Shown here one piece after another: positions 35,068 to 43,646 of a stretch of 64,000 bases of DNA (its first letter is position 1; each line of letters opens with the position of its first letter). The notes under the pieces are model-generated. The model searched no databases, was not told the DNA's origin, and saw only the letters and a program-made list of their open reading frames with translations. The stretch is from positions 2,604,001 through 2,668,000 of the forward strand of contig NZ_CP060040.1 of the NCBI RefSeq assembly GCF_014211915.1, written 5' to 3'. The stretch is from Burkholderia cenocepacia (GTDB lineage: Bacteria > Pseudomonadota > Gammaproteobacteria > Burkholderiales > Burkholderiaceae). The translations under genes were made by a program, and so were the position numbers.

Positions 35068-35415
35068 ATGAGCCAAGTTTCCTCCGCTTCCCGCCCGACG
35101 GTCTGTGAAGACTGGTCGCATTTTCTTCCCGGTTTCACGTTGACGCATACGGTTCATCTCGTTTCGAGACGGAATCCGGGCATCGTTTCGACCGCGGCGG
35201 CCGTGCTCGAAGGTGAAACGGCGACGGTCGATCGGTGGGCCATCACGCGCTGTGGCGACGTGCTCGAACAGAAGATCGTGCTCGGCGAGATGACGGAAGG
35301 GCAAGCGGTGCGGCTGCGTGAACGGCTTGCCGCGCTGGAGGGGGTGCTTCGCACGAAGGTCGAGCATCATTTTGTTCGGGGTGGTTCTGGACATGCGTCG
35401 GAGAAAGGTCGTTAG
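35068..35415 (+). CDS. small protein with ACT-like domain
   Basis: 115 residues. GGAG precedes the ATG. After a short N-terminal tail the sequence FTLTHTVHLVSRRNPGIVSTAAAVLEGETATVDRWAI has the beta-alpha pattern and PGIV motif of ACT regulatory domains (as in the acetolactate synthase small subunit), followed by LEQKIVLGEM and a second helix. A role as a small amino-acid-binding regulator is inferred from this pattern only. A strong promoter and a structured leader of about 170 bases precede it. Confidence 0.55.
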   Translation: MSQVSSASRPTVCEDWSHFLPGFTLTHTVHLVSRRNPGIVSTAAAVLEGETATVDRWAITRCGDVLEQKIVLGEMTEGQAVRLRERLAALEGVLRTKVEHHFVRGGSGHASEKGR

Positions 35416-35479
35416 ACGATACATTTGCGTCGCCACCGCATTTGCTGACATGACTTCTCGCGGCGTGATGCCTGAACGA

Positions 35480-35997
35480 TTACTCCCGGACGTCGCAATA
35501 GACCGCCAGATTTCGCTCAGATCGAACCAAGTCGAGGTCCTGAATTTCCTCAAACTGCTCGATTGCTGCTATGTAGTCGGGAGGAAGTTTTGCCGCACGA
35601 GCCCCGTACAACACGTGATATTTGTACCAGTGGTACGGCCTTAGTCCCAGCTCTGTCTTGGTTGCGAAGTAAGTGAATGCGGTAACGACTCCTTGGTCAG
35701 TCTGAACTTGAACTTCTTGCAGCTCAGAGGTGCGGCTGGCATCTTCGTATTTGTCCAAGGCCGGCAAACTGCTGGTATCAATAGCAAAGAGTACCCCCCA
35801 CACGTGATGCCCCGGTTTTCCAGTGAAATTGCAATCGCAATTGCCTGAGTCATCTATGGAAGCTTTGTCGAACGTGAGTTAAATCCATCGGGGTATCCAT
35901 TCGCGATATGCCGAATCGGTTTGATGCGGGTGGTCAGGCGCGGCGCACTCATGTTGGACCCGTATGCAAAGTATGCGAATTCGTTTGATTTGAACAT
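35480..35997 (-). pseudogene. gamma-glutamylcyclotransferase (AIG2-like), frameshifted
   Basis: The start ATG at 35997 (with GGGGAAAAA upstream) encodes MFKSNEFAYFAYGSNMSAPRL, containing the YGSN motif of the family. That frame stops at a TAG (35854-35856). A single-base shift nearby continues with IDDSGNCDCNFTGKPGHHVWG and then VLFAIDTSSLPALDKYE, LRPYHWYKYHVLYGA and LPPDYIAAIE, the normal C-terminal half. The total length is 518 bases, one short of a whole number of codons, giving about 172 residues if repaired. It lies 81 bases after the protease on the same strand. Confidence 0.75.
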
Positions 35998-36078
35998 TTT
36001 TTCCCCACACTGTTCAGCGCTAGTGAATGCTTAAAAGTATTCTTCTCTCTTGCATGAGTGCGCTGTCGTTGGAGCCGG

Positions 36079-36894
36079 CTATGTGGCAGTGCTGGCCCCC
36101 GCGAGAAAACGTAGTGGCAAGAGGCTGATGGCTACCGTGCACCCTGAAGGAACTCGGGTATTACCATCTTTGCCAATATCAACAGTCGTCACAGCTCGTT
36201 GGGACAGAACGCCAATGGCTTCACCTCTCTCGTTGACGAGAGGCCCGCCGCTAGCGCCTGTATGCATCGCGTTGTCGATATACATGACGTCGCACTCCAG
36301 CGTTTCGCCGCCAGCAGTTGTCACCACAATACGCCTGATGTTTCCGATGTGCCCTTGCTTGATAAGCGGGCCAGTCATATCTGCCTGATACCCTTTATCC
36401 ATTGCGGCTTTGAATGCATCAGCGCCTTCCATTGCAGGACACAGCAATCGGTCTACATCAAAGGGCAGCCGCAACTCCTCTGAATAGCCGGCCATAAATA
36501 CGCGTTGACCGAGACGAGGTGTCTCCAGTGGAACTGGTATCCAGTGAAGCGTGTCGGGAAAAGGAATCTTCGGATGCAGTATCGCCAAGTCTAACTGAAC
36601 ATTACTCGTAAAGCCCGGGACCTGTATCTCTGGGCAACACATAACTACAGCATACTCAGCTACGGGAATTCCAGGAAATTTGCAGAATATCTTCAACTCG
36701 GGGGCGGTGTAGTCGCTCCTTCGAATGGGAAATCGTCCAGTGACAACATGTGCAGCTGTCATAACCTCACCGCTGGGCGTGTACGCGTATCCCGAACCTT
36801 CGCTAATCTTTTCGTCGTCCAGAAACACCGTCACGTAGCAGCAGGCGGGAGAGATTCGACCGTAGAGTTCTTCAGGCATGTCGCGTTGAGCCAT
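36079..36894 (-). CDS. trypsin-like serine protease, partner of the SMC-like ATPase
   Basis: 271 residues with the S1 (chymotrypsin-like) catalytic triad: His49 in TAAHVVTG, Asp102 in LDLAIL and Ser215 in HTGASGGPLVN. There is no signal peptide (MAQRDMPEELYG), so it is cytoplasmic, which is unusual for this fold and typical of effector proteases in defence systems. The start at 36894 is chosen because the longer frame to 37038 only reads through the end of the ATPase gene in another frame. It is 55 bases downstream of the ATPase stop on the same strand. Confidence 0.8.
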   Translation of the reverse strand: MAQRDMPEELYGRISPACCYVTVFLDDEKISEGSGYAYTPSGEVMTAAHVVTGRFPIRRSDYTAPELKIFCKFPGIPVAEYAVVMCCPEIQVPGFTSNVQLDLAILHPKIPFPDTLHWIPVPLETPRLGQRVFMAGYSEELRLPFDVDRLLCPAMEGADAFKAAMDKGYQADMTGPLIKQGHIGNIRRIVVTTAGGETLECDVMYIDNAMHTGASGGPLVNERGEAIGVLSQRAVTTVDIGKDGNTRVPSGCTVAISLLPLRFLAGASTAT

Positions 36895-36949
36895 GGATGT
36901 CAGATAGGGACGCCAGCATACTTCAGCAGCTTTCAAGTATCGACGAGGT

Positions 36950-39562
36950 CTAACCCCTCGCCGCGCGGATGGGGGTGCGCCTACGAACAATCTGCTCCCG
37001 CCATGATTCGAGCTTCTCAATGTCTTCACTAAGCTCATCGGGCTGAGGGATGGGTAACCTGCCGACGCGGGCGGCAGCGTCGTGCTCGAATTTCGAGCAT
37101 TTAGTCATCCCTGCTTCTATTGCGCGATAGTCATCGTCCGAGACAGCGACTTCTTTCAGCCGTTGTGTTGAAACACCCTCGCCAAAGCGTTGAATCGCAC
37201 CGTTGAAGAGGACCTCTTCCACACACCGCTCCCACGCGAGGCGCAAATCACCATACGCACGCGCTGTGAGGGTCCGATGCGCGTCCTCGTCTCCGTCAGC
37301 ATGCGCCTTGCGAACCTCTACAAGCATCTGCCGCAGCTTGCCAATGCGATTCTTCGTCCCGAGCACGTCGAAGGGAAGACCATCGGAATGTGCACCAAAT
37401 CCATCGACAGTGCGGCGGATGTAGTTTGCTTGGAGCGGGGTTTTTAGCTCATCAGCCTTCTGTTCAAGAATGCACAGGAAATATATGTCGTGCGTGAACA
37501 CGATGACCTGCCGCTTAAGCGACTCTTCGACGAGGCGCTCCGCGACTTCCCAACGGCGGCGATGGTCGAGCGACGAGACCGGGTCGTCGAAGACAATGCC
37601 GCCGCGACCGCCACTGAGCTTGGTTTCCGCGAGGAACGACGCGATAGCGATGGCGCGCTGTTCGCCTTCACTGAGAATTGCGGCCGGCGTCGCGTTGCCC
37701 GGCAGTTGAAGCGTGAGCTTGAACTGCGTTCGACCGCCGGGTGATTCTGGCTTCATGACAACCTGCAACTCATGGCACTTCAACCTAGTGAGCTCGTCGT
37801 TCAGCGCATCCGCCAACTCCTTACTTGCAAGAGTTCGGGACAGGTCGGTGGACTTTCGGGAAATCGCACGCGTGTCGGTACCGTTGATGCACGTTTGCAA
37901 CTTCGCGCAATACTCATATTTCGCAATTGCCTCGAACACGGCGTCCTTCACCTCGCGAAGCTTGTGCCTTGCGTCAAGTTCAGCTCGTTCGAGTACCAGC
38001 TTTGTGCGAGCGACCTCGTCGGCCGATGCTTCGAGGGTCTTTGCCTGAGCTTCCAGCGCGTCGGCAATCTCTTCGAGTCGAACGGCAGCGTCGTTCTGCA
38101 CGGTGCATACGTTTTCCCACGGCAGAGTGCCCGCAGACGCAAGCAACGCTTCGGATTGTCGAGTCTTCAAAACGGCTTCCGATTGCTCGCAAAGCGGCAA
38201 CAGCCGTGCATCCAGAGTGTTGAGCTCTTCCTTCATGGCAGGATCGATCACAAAGTCGAGCTTCGCATTCTTTATCGTGTTGTACGCGTCCTTTGCCAGG
38301 CTCCGTGCGTCCTTCGCAGCCTGCTCAACCTTGTCTTTAATAAACGCGTCGAAGCGACTGAGCCTGCTTGCGCCTTCTGCGCCCAGTTCATTCTGACAGA
38401 GCGGGCACTGTGCATCTTTCGGAAGAGCAGAAATTTGGTGGCCGGCGTGAGAGATGGCTGCGAAGTCGCGAGCGGCGTCAAACAGCGTCTTCCACTCGTC
38501 GCCACCAGTGCCTGGAAGCTGCCCCGGCTCACTTCGAAACGCTTCAGCTGCGGTATCGGCGACTTTCCTCGCGGCGTTCGATTTGCTGATAAGTTCCTGA
38601 AGATTATGGAGCTTTTCGGCGGAGACAGTTCCGACCTTAGTATCAATCTGCGTCTTGAGCCCTTTAACGCGAAGCGCCTTGTTTCGAATCTCTCGGGCTT
38701 TCGTCTTCGGGTCCGCTTCGGAAAGCGTCTTCGTCAAGGTTTCTCGGCGATTGACCTCGTCGTCCGACAGCTCTGCCAGCTTCTCTATCTCTTCTCTGGT
38801 GGTCTTCTTGGAAATGCCGCTAAGTGCGCGGCCGACTGCGGTGGTCTGGCTAATTAGCACAGAGTACGCCGCGTCGCTCGGCGACGAGTCCCCCTTTTCT
38901 TTCGTCGCGCGCGCCCTCAGTTTCCCACACAGACTCACCAGCCCTTCGAGAATATCGAGCCCGTACGGCACGTAAGCGAAATCACCCTGGTTGTCGATAT
39001 ACGCACGTGCGCAGTGGGTGTCGAAGATTGAGATATCCGCGAGCGGTACAGGCGGTTCTGCGCGATGCTTCCACACGAAGTCGACCGTAGTGCCATCGAC
39101 AATGGTTTCGAATACCGCCTGTGCAGTACCGACATCCTTCGGGTCCAAGCGAGCGTTGGGCAGGATAGGCTCTCTCCGGTCCCGTGCGCGGCATGCATGT
39201 TTGAATATTCTGGAGTAGCCAGATTTCCCTGCTCCATTTTCGCCGTAGATAACGGTCAGACCGGTCGGCGAAATTGGGAGGCGACCGCCTTGAACCAACG
39301 CGTTGACGTGTTGTAACTCTTTGATGGCGACAATCTGAACAAGTCGAGTGGGGTTGGTCTGAGGGGCGACCTCGGTGCTTGCTAACTTCTTGGCTACTCG
39401 GCCATGCTCGTCGGGGATACCCGCTTCAACCTTGGCAAGCGCATAGATGTCCTCGATGTCCTCCGGCGACAGCTCGCGATTCTCGTACAGTCGGGCAATA
39501 GCGTCTTGCTGCCAGGCCGAAAGAGTCTTCGACCACTGATGAATTTCTTGGATGATTGTCAC
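36950..39562 (-). CDS. SMC-like AAA ATPase of the PrrC/RloC (AAA_13) group with zinc hook
   Basis: 870 residues. An N-terminal helical segment (1-75) is followed by Walker A GENGAGKS (107-114) and SGYSRIFKHACRARD. Long coiled coils (about 210-380 and 395-600) flank a zinc-hook CPLC (386-389). The ABC signature LSEGEQ (630-635), Walker B IVFDDP (656-661) and FTHD (689-692) follow. The C-terminal domain has Arg774-x3-Glu778 and His827, which recalls the Arg-Glu-His triad of PrrC/RloC anticodon nucleases. Base composition is lower in GC than the flanks. It is probably a nuclease activated by phage or DNA damage. Confidence 0.75.
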   Translation of the reverse strand: MTIIQEIHQWSKTLSAWQQDAIARLYENRELSPEDIEDIYALAKVEAGIPDEHGRVAKKLASTEVAPQTNPTRLVQIVAIKELQHVNALVQGGRLPISPTGLTVIYGENGAGKSGYSRIFKHACRARDRREPILPNARLDPKDVGTAQAVFETIVDGTTVDFVWKHRAEPPVPLADISIFDTHCARAYIDNQGDFAYVPYGLDILEGLVSLCGKLRARATKEKGDSSPSDAAYSVLISQTTAVGRALSGISKKTTREEIEKLAELSDDEVNRRETLTKTLSEADPKTKAREIRNKALRVKGLKTQIDTKVGTVSAEKLHNLQELISKSNAARKVADTAAEAFRSEPGQLPGTGGDEWKTLFDAARDFAAISHAGHQISALPKDAQCPLCQNELGAEGASRLSRFDAFIKDKVEQAAKDARSLAKDAYNTIKNAKLDFVIDPAMKEELNTLDARLLPLCEQSEAVLKTRQSEALLASAGTLPWENVCTVQNDAAVRLEEIADALEAQAKTLEASADEVARTKLVLERAELDARHKLREVKDAVFEAIAKYEYCAKLQTCINGTDTRAISRKSTDLSRTLASKELADALNDELTRLKCHELQVVMKPESPGGRTQFKLTLQLPGNATPAAILSEGEQRAIAIASFLAETKLSGGRGGIVFDDPVSSLDHRRRWEVAERLVEESLKRQVIVFTHDIYFLCILEQKADELKTPLQANYIRRTVDGFGAHSDGLPFDVLGTKNRIGKLRQMLVEVRKAHADGDEDAHRTLTARAYGDLRLAWERCVEEVLFNGAIQRFGEGVSTQRLKEVAVSDDDYRAIEAGMTKCSKFEHDAAARVGRLPIPQPDELSEDIEKLESWREQIVRRRTPIRAARG

Positions 39563-40206
39563 AGGTCAAGCCCCCGTAATTTATCGAGACTGATGTAGTT
39601 GCTTTGGTCGGTGCATTATTTGAAATGGGATAGATATTTTAATGTTATACGCGCGAATATAAATGCGTATACCGAAAAATCGGTATTTTTTTGACCGACC
39701 CCTGCAACCGTTTTCAACAAGACGACGCGCCGAGAGACTATGCACGCGAGTTGTGAGTCATCCAGAAGTGTGAGTCTGCAATGCGAGGCTACTAGGGCGA
39801 CTCGCTACCCGTATCTCTCCGTGTGCATCGAAATGGGAACCTAGTACTATATCCCGCGCCTTTCGAGTGGGTAACCTCGGTGAGGGGCGTGTTGATAGGT
39901 GCTACTCCTTGGAGGGTGTAGGTCGACATTGCGTTTACCGGGGCGCACGTGCGTTGGTTGACGGTCTCACAGCGCCGGAGGTGCTCGCAGATGCGTTCGC
40001 TGGCGGGTGGCGCGGGGACCTCGGAGGCGGAGGTTTCTCCGCTCTCGAGGCATGCTAGAGGGCTGCGCTTTAGTTCTATTCGTTTCCGTTAAGCTGCGTC
40101 CCGCCCGAGTTTGCGGGCGGGACAAAGGCCCTAAGGAAAATTTTTGTAGCAAGCTTCAAGTGGAACCTGTCCGCATTTTTGTGGGCGCGGCACGGTTCAC
40201 TCGCCC
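39563..40206. other. gap between the defence-like cassette and glmS
   Basis: About 640 bases without a recognised gene. 39600-39860 is AT-rich and should contain the ATPase promoter on the minus strand. A terminator-like palindrome lies at 39669-39692. A perfect 10-base hairpin (GTCCCGCCCG/CGGGCGGGAC) lies near 40096-40121. The last 30 bases before the glmS stop correspond to the place where Tn7-type elements insert (about 25 bases after the stop). No clear Tn7 end, target duplication or transposase gene was seen. Confidence 0.5.
39669..39692 (+). terminator. palindrome with T run upstream of the ATPase gene
   Basis: ATACCGA-AAAA-TCGGTAT followed by seven T (39686-39692) is a textbook intrinsic terminator on the plus strand, yet no plus-strand gene precedes it. 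It would stop transcripts running antisense out of the ATPase gene, or act as a palindromic operator about 110 bases upstream of that gene. Confidence 0.5.
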
Positions 40207-42036
40207 TCACTCCACCGTCACCGACTTGGCCAGATTCCTAGGCTTATCAATATCCGTCCCCCGCGCCAACGCCGCGTGATACGCGAGCAGTTGCATCGGC
40301 ACCGTATGCAAAATCGGCGACAACGGCCCGTAATACTCATTGAGCCGAATCACCTCGATCCCTTCACCCGGCACGATCCCGCAGTCCACGTCAGCGAACA
40401 CGAAGAGCCGCCCGTTCCGCGCACTGACCTCATGCATGTTCGACCGGAGTTTCTCGAGCAACATGTCATTCGGCGCGACCGCGATCACCGGCATTTCATT
40501 GCTGACGAGCGCCAGCGGCCCATGCTTCAACTCACCCGCCGGATAAGCCTCCGCATGAATATACGAAATCTCCTTCATCTTCAGCGCGCCTTCCAATGCG
40601 ATCGGATAATGCATCCCGCGCCCGAGAAACAGCATGTTGTCGCGTCGCGCGAGTAGCTCCGACCACGCCATGATCTGCGGTTCCAGCGCGAGCACTTTCG
40701 ACATCGCATCGGGCAGATGCCGCAGCGTCCGCAGATGTTCCTTCTCGTCGTCGTCATTCAGCCGCCCGCGCACCTGCGCCAGCGACAGCGTCAGCAGGAA
40801 CAGCGCGACGAGCTGCGTCGTAAACGCCTTCGTCGACGCCACGCCGATCTCGACCCCCGCACGCGTCACGAACTGCAGCGCGCATTCGCGCATCAGCGCA
40901 CTCGTCGCCACGTTGCAGATCGCGAGCGTGTGGATCATCCCGCTGCGTTTCGCGACATGCACGGCCCCGAGCACGTCGGCCGTCTCGCCGCTCTGCGATA
41001 CCGCAACCACCAGCGTGCGCGGATTCGGCACGCTGTCGCGATAACGGAACTCGCTGGCAATCTCCACGCTGGCCGGCAGCTTCGCGATGCTTTCGATCCA
41101 GTACTTCGCGGTCAGCGCCGCGTGATAGCTGCCGCCGCACGCGAGCAGCAGCACCGAATCGACGTCATTGAACACGCGCCACGCGCCGTCGCCGAACAGC
41201 TCGGGCATGATCGACGAAACGTCGAGCAGCGTATCGGCCACGGCCTGCGGCTGCTCGAAGATCTCCTTCTGCATGTAGTAGCGATACGATCCGAGATCGG
41301 CCGCGCCGCTATGCGCGGCGACGCGTTGCACCGCGCGCTCGACGCGCTGACCGTTCGCATCGACGATCCAGTAGCGATGCAGTTGGATATCGGCGACGTC
41401 GCCGTTCTCCAGGTACGCAATGCGATCGGTGATACCCGACAGCGCAATCGCGTCGGACGCCAGAAAATTCTCGCCTTCGCCGACCCCGACGACGAGCGGC
41501 ATCCCGTCGCGTGCGCCGACGATCCGGTGCGGCTCATCGCGGCACATCACCGCGATCGCATAGCTGCCGCGCAGTCGCGCGACCGCGCGCCGTACCGCGT
41601 CGAACAGGTCGCCGTCGTACAGATGGTCGATCAGATGCGCGATCGCCTCGCTGTCGGTCTGGCTCGCGAACACATAGCCGTGCGCCTGCAGTTCCGCGCG
41701 CAGTTGATCGCAGTTCTCGATGATCCCGTTGTGCGACAGCGCGATGCGCGCATTGGCGTCGCTTGGCGAGAAGTGCGGATGCGCGTTGAGCGTGACGGGC
41801 GCGCCATGCGTGGCCCAGCGCGTATGCGCGATGCCCGTGTAACCGGACAACGCTTGGTCGGCAATCTCGCGCTGCAGGTTCGCGACGCGATCGACGCTGC
41901 GGGCGCGCGCCAGCGCGCGGTCGCGGTAGACCACGACGCCGCACGAATCGTAGCCGCGGTATTCGAGCCGCTTCAGGCCGTCGACGAGGTTCGGCAGGAT
42001 GTCCCGCTGGGCAACCGCCCCGACAATTCCACACAT
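40207..42036 (-). CDS. glmS: glutamine--fructose-6-phosphate aminotransferase GlmS
   Basis: 609 residues, normal length. The N-terminal nucleophile hydrolase glutaminase domain begins MCGIVGA (Cys2 catalytic), with [14 protein letters not shown] and SHNGIIEN. Two SIS sugar-isomerase domains follow ([25 protein letters not shown]). The C-terminus ends in the conserved KSVTVE, the TnsD recognition end used by Tn7. It makes glucosamine-6-phosphate for peptidoglycan and lipopolysaccharide. It is divergent from an Lrp-type regulator through a region with two matching palindromes. Confidence 0.97.
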   Translation of the reverse strand: MCGIVGAVAQRDILPNLVDGLKRLEYRGYDSCGVVVYRDRALARARSVDRVANLQREIADQALSGYTGIAHTRWATHGAPVTLNAHPHFSPSDANARIALSHNGIIENCDQLRAELQAHGYVFASQTDSEAIAHLIDHLYDGDLFDAVRRAVARLRGSYAIAVMCRDEPHRIVGARDGMPLVVGVGEGENFLASDAIALSGITDRIAYLENGDVADIQLHRYWIVDANGQRVERAVQRVAAHSGAADLGSYRYYMQKEIFEQPQAVADTLLDVSSIMPELFGDGAWRVFNDVDSVLLLACGGSYHAALTAKYWIESIAKLPASVEIASEFRYRDSVPNPRTLVVAVSQSGETADVLGAVHVAKRSGMIHTLAICNVATSALMRECALQFVTRAGVEIGVASTKAFTTQLVALFLLTLSLAQVRGRLNDDDEKEHLRTLRHLPDAMSKVLALEPQIMAWSELLARRDNMLFLGRGMHYPIALEGALKMKEISYIHAEAYPAGELKHGPLALVSNEMPVIAVAPNDMLLEKLRSNMHEVSARNGRLFVFADVDCGIVPGEGIEVIRLNEYYGPLSPILHTVPMQLLAYHAALARGTDIDKPRNLAKSVTVE

Positions 42037-42094
42037 ATCGCGCTCCGTAAATGTCCTGTCTGGATCAGTGAGAGCGATGGTAGAACCAGCGAAA

Positions 42095-42109
42095 TGGAAT
42101 TAAATTTCA
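42095..42109. promoter_or_regulatory. 15-bp palindrome, glmS-proximal copy
   Basis: TGGAATT-A-AATTTCA, one mismatch from a perfect palindrome and nearly identical to the copy at 42154. Lrp/AsnC proteins bind paired AT-rich palindromes spaced by helical turns. The spacing of 59 bases is close to this. Confidence 0.5.
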
Positions 42110-42153
42110 AAAAATAACAGATAATGAAATGGATGGTATATCGTCTATCATAT

Positions 42154-42168
42154 TGAAATTAAATTTCA
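42154..42168. promoter_or_regulatory. 15-bp palindrome, lrp-proximal copy
   Basis: TGAAATT-A-AATTTCA is a perfect palindrome, 25 bases before the Lrp-family gene. Together with the copy at 42095 it is a likely binding site for that regulator and could control both divergent genes. Confidence 0.55.
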
Positions 42169-42192
42169 CTCTCTGACGGGAAGGAGTGGCCG

Positions 42193-42684
42193 ATGGCCGG
42201 CATCACCCTCGACGACCTCGACCTGCGCATCCTCGCGATCCTGCAGGACGATGCATCGGTATCGAACCTGCAACTCGCCGAGCGCGCGCTGTCGTCGCCG
42301 CCCACCTGCATGCGTCGCGTGCGCCGGCTGACGGAGGCCGGCGTGATCCGTCGGCAGGTCGCGGTGCTCGATCCGGTCGCGATCGGCACGGCCGTCACCG
42401 CGCTGATCGAGATCAGCCTCGACCGGCAGACGGCCGAAGACTACGACGCGTTCGAAGCGTACGTGTGCGCGGAGCCGGCCGTCACGCAGTGCTACCGCGT
42501 GTCGCCGGGGCCCGATTTCGTCGTGATCGCCGATCTGGCCGACGTCGCCGAATACGACGAATTCGCGCGGCGGCTGTTCACCGGTGCATCGAACGTCCGC
42601 AACGTGCGGACGTTTTTCTCGACGCATCGCGCGAAGTTCGAAGCGAACGCGCGGGTCGCGCACGCGACGCGCAAGCGCACATGA
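42193..42684 (+). CDS. Lrp/AsnC family transcriptional regulator
   Basis: 163 residues. An N-terminal winged helix (LDDLDLRILAILQDDASVSNLQLAERALSSPPTCMRRV is the HTH region, split by the turn) is followed by a RAM/ACT-like effector domain with VLDPVAIG, YRVSPGPDFVVIADLADVAEY and the dimer helix. AAGGAG lies upstream of the ATG. It is divergent from glmS and flanked by two 15-bp palindromes. It probably senses an amino acid and controls glmS and itself. Confidence 0.9.
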   Translation: MAGITLDDLDLRILAILQDDASVSNLQLAERALSSPPTCMRRVRRLTEAGVIRRQVAVLDPVAIGTAVTALIEISLDRQTAEDYDAFEAYVCAEPAVTQCYRVSPGPDFVVIADLADVAEYDEFARRLFTGASNVRNVRTFFSTHRAKFEANARVAHATRKRT

Positions 42685-42712
42685 CGTAAGTCCACCGCGT
42701 GTTCGTCCGGCA

Positions 42713-43569
42713 TCAAGCAGCAGCCGCTTCCGCCAGTTGCAGCGGCTTGCCGTATCCGAAGCAATGCGCGGGCTCGGGAAACACGCGCTGCCGCACGTCG
42801 TGCGCGTACTGGCGGATCGCGTCGCGCATCACCGCGTTCGCATCCGCGTAGCGCTTCACGAAGCGCGGCGTGTACGCATCGAATGCGCCGATCATGTCCT
42901 CGGTCACGAGCACCTGCCCGTCACATGCGGGCGATGCGCCGATGCCGATCGTCGGGATCGTCAGCGTTTCGGTCAGGTGGCGCGCGAGCGCTTCGGCGGT
43001 GCCTTCGATGACGACGCTGAACGCGCCGGCCCGCTCGGCCGCACACGCGGCGTCGAACACCTGCGCGGCCGAACGCGGGTCCATGCCCTGCGCGCGGAAG
43101 CCGCCCGTCGCGTTGGCTTGCTGCGGCATGAGGCCGACATGCGCCATCACCGGAATGCCGCGATCGGTCAGGAAGCGGATCGTGTCGGTCATCTCGCAGC
43201 CGCCTTCGAGCTTCACGGCCTGCGCGCCGGTTTCGGCGAGCAGCCGCGCGGCGGAGCGATAGGCTTGCGCGGGCGATTCCTGGAACGTGGAGAACGGCAG
43301 GTCGACGACGACGCACGCCTGCGCGGCGCCGCGCCGCGCACGACGGCCGCCCCATGTGCAATCATCATGTCGAGCGTGACGCGCAGCGTATCGGGCATCC
43401 CGTACAGCACCATGCCGACGGAGTCGCCGACGATGATCACGTCGGCTACTTCATCGACGAGCTTCGCCATCGGCGCGGAGTACGCGGTCAGCGACACGAG
43501 GCTGCCGATGCCTTTGGTCGAACGGATCGCGGTGACGGTCTTGCGGGTGATGCGGGTATGAGCGCTCAT
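42713..43569 (-). pseudogene. panB: 3-methyl-2-oxobutanoate hydroxymethyltransferase PanB, frameshifted
   Basis: The start at 43569 gives [17 protein letters not shown] and the conserved [14 protein letters not shown] and [11 protein letters not shown] (Mg2+ site). The frame breaks within the GC repeat at about 43321-43333, after GAAVVRGAA. Removing two bases or adding one restores [25 protein letters not shown], then [34 protein letters not shown] and FVKRYAD. A repaired protein would be about 285 residues, normal for PanB. Pantothenate synthesis would need another copy if the break is real. Confidence 0.82.
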
Positions 43570-43646
43570 GGGCGGAAGCCGTGTGAAAAGGGAGCCGCCA
43601 CGGTAGCATCGCGTGCGTTCGTGCAATGACCTTCGGAGGACGTCTT

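Noticed and set aside
40150..40190. TGTGGGCG and TGTCCGC motifs near the glmS stop as possible Tn7 ends
   Set aside because: The strings point in inconsistent directions, no repeated TnsB-like sites or 5-bp duplication is seen, and no transposition genes are present.
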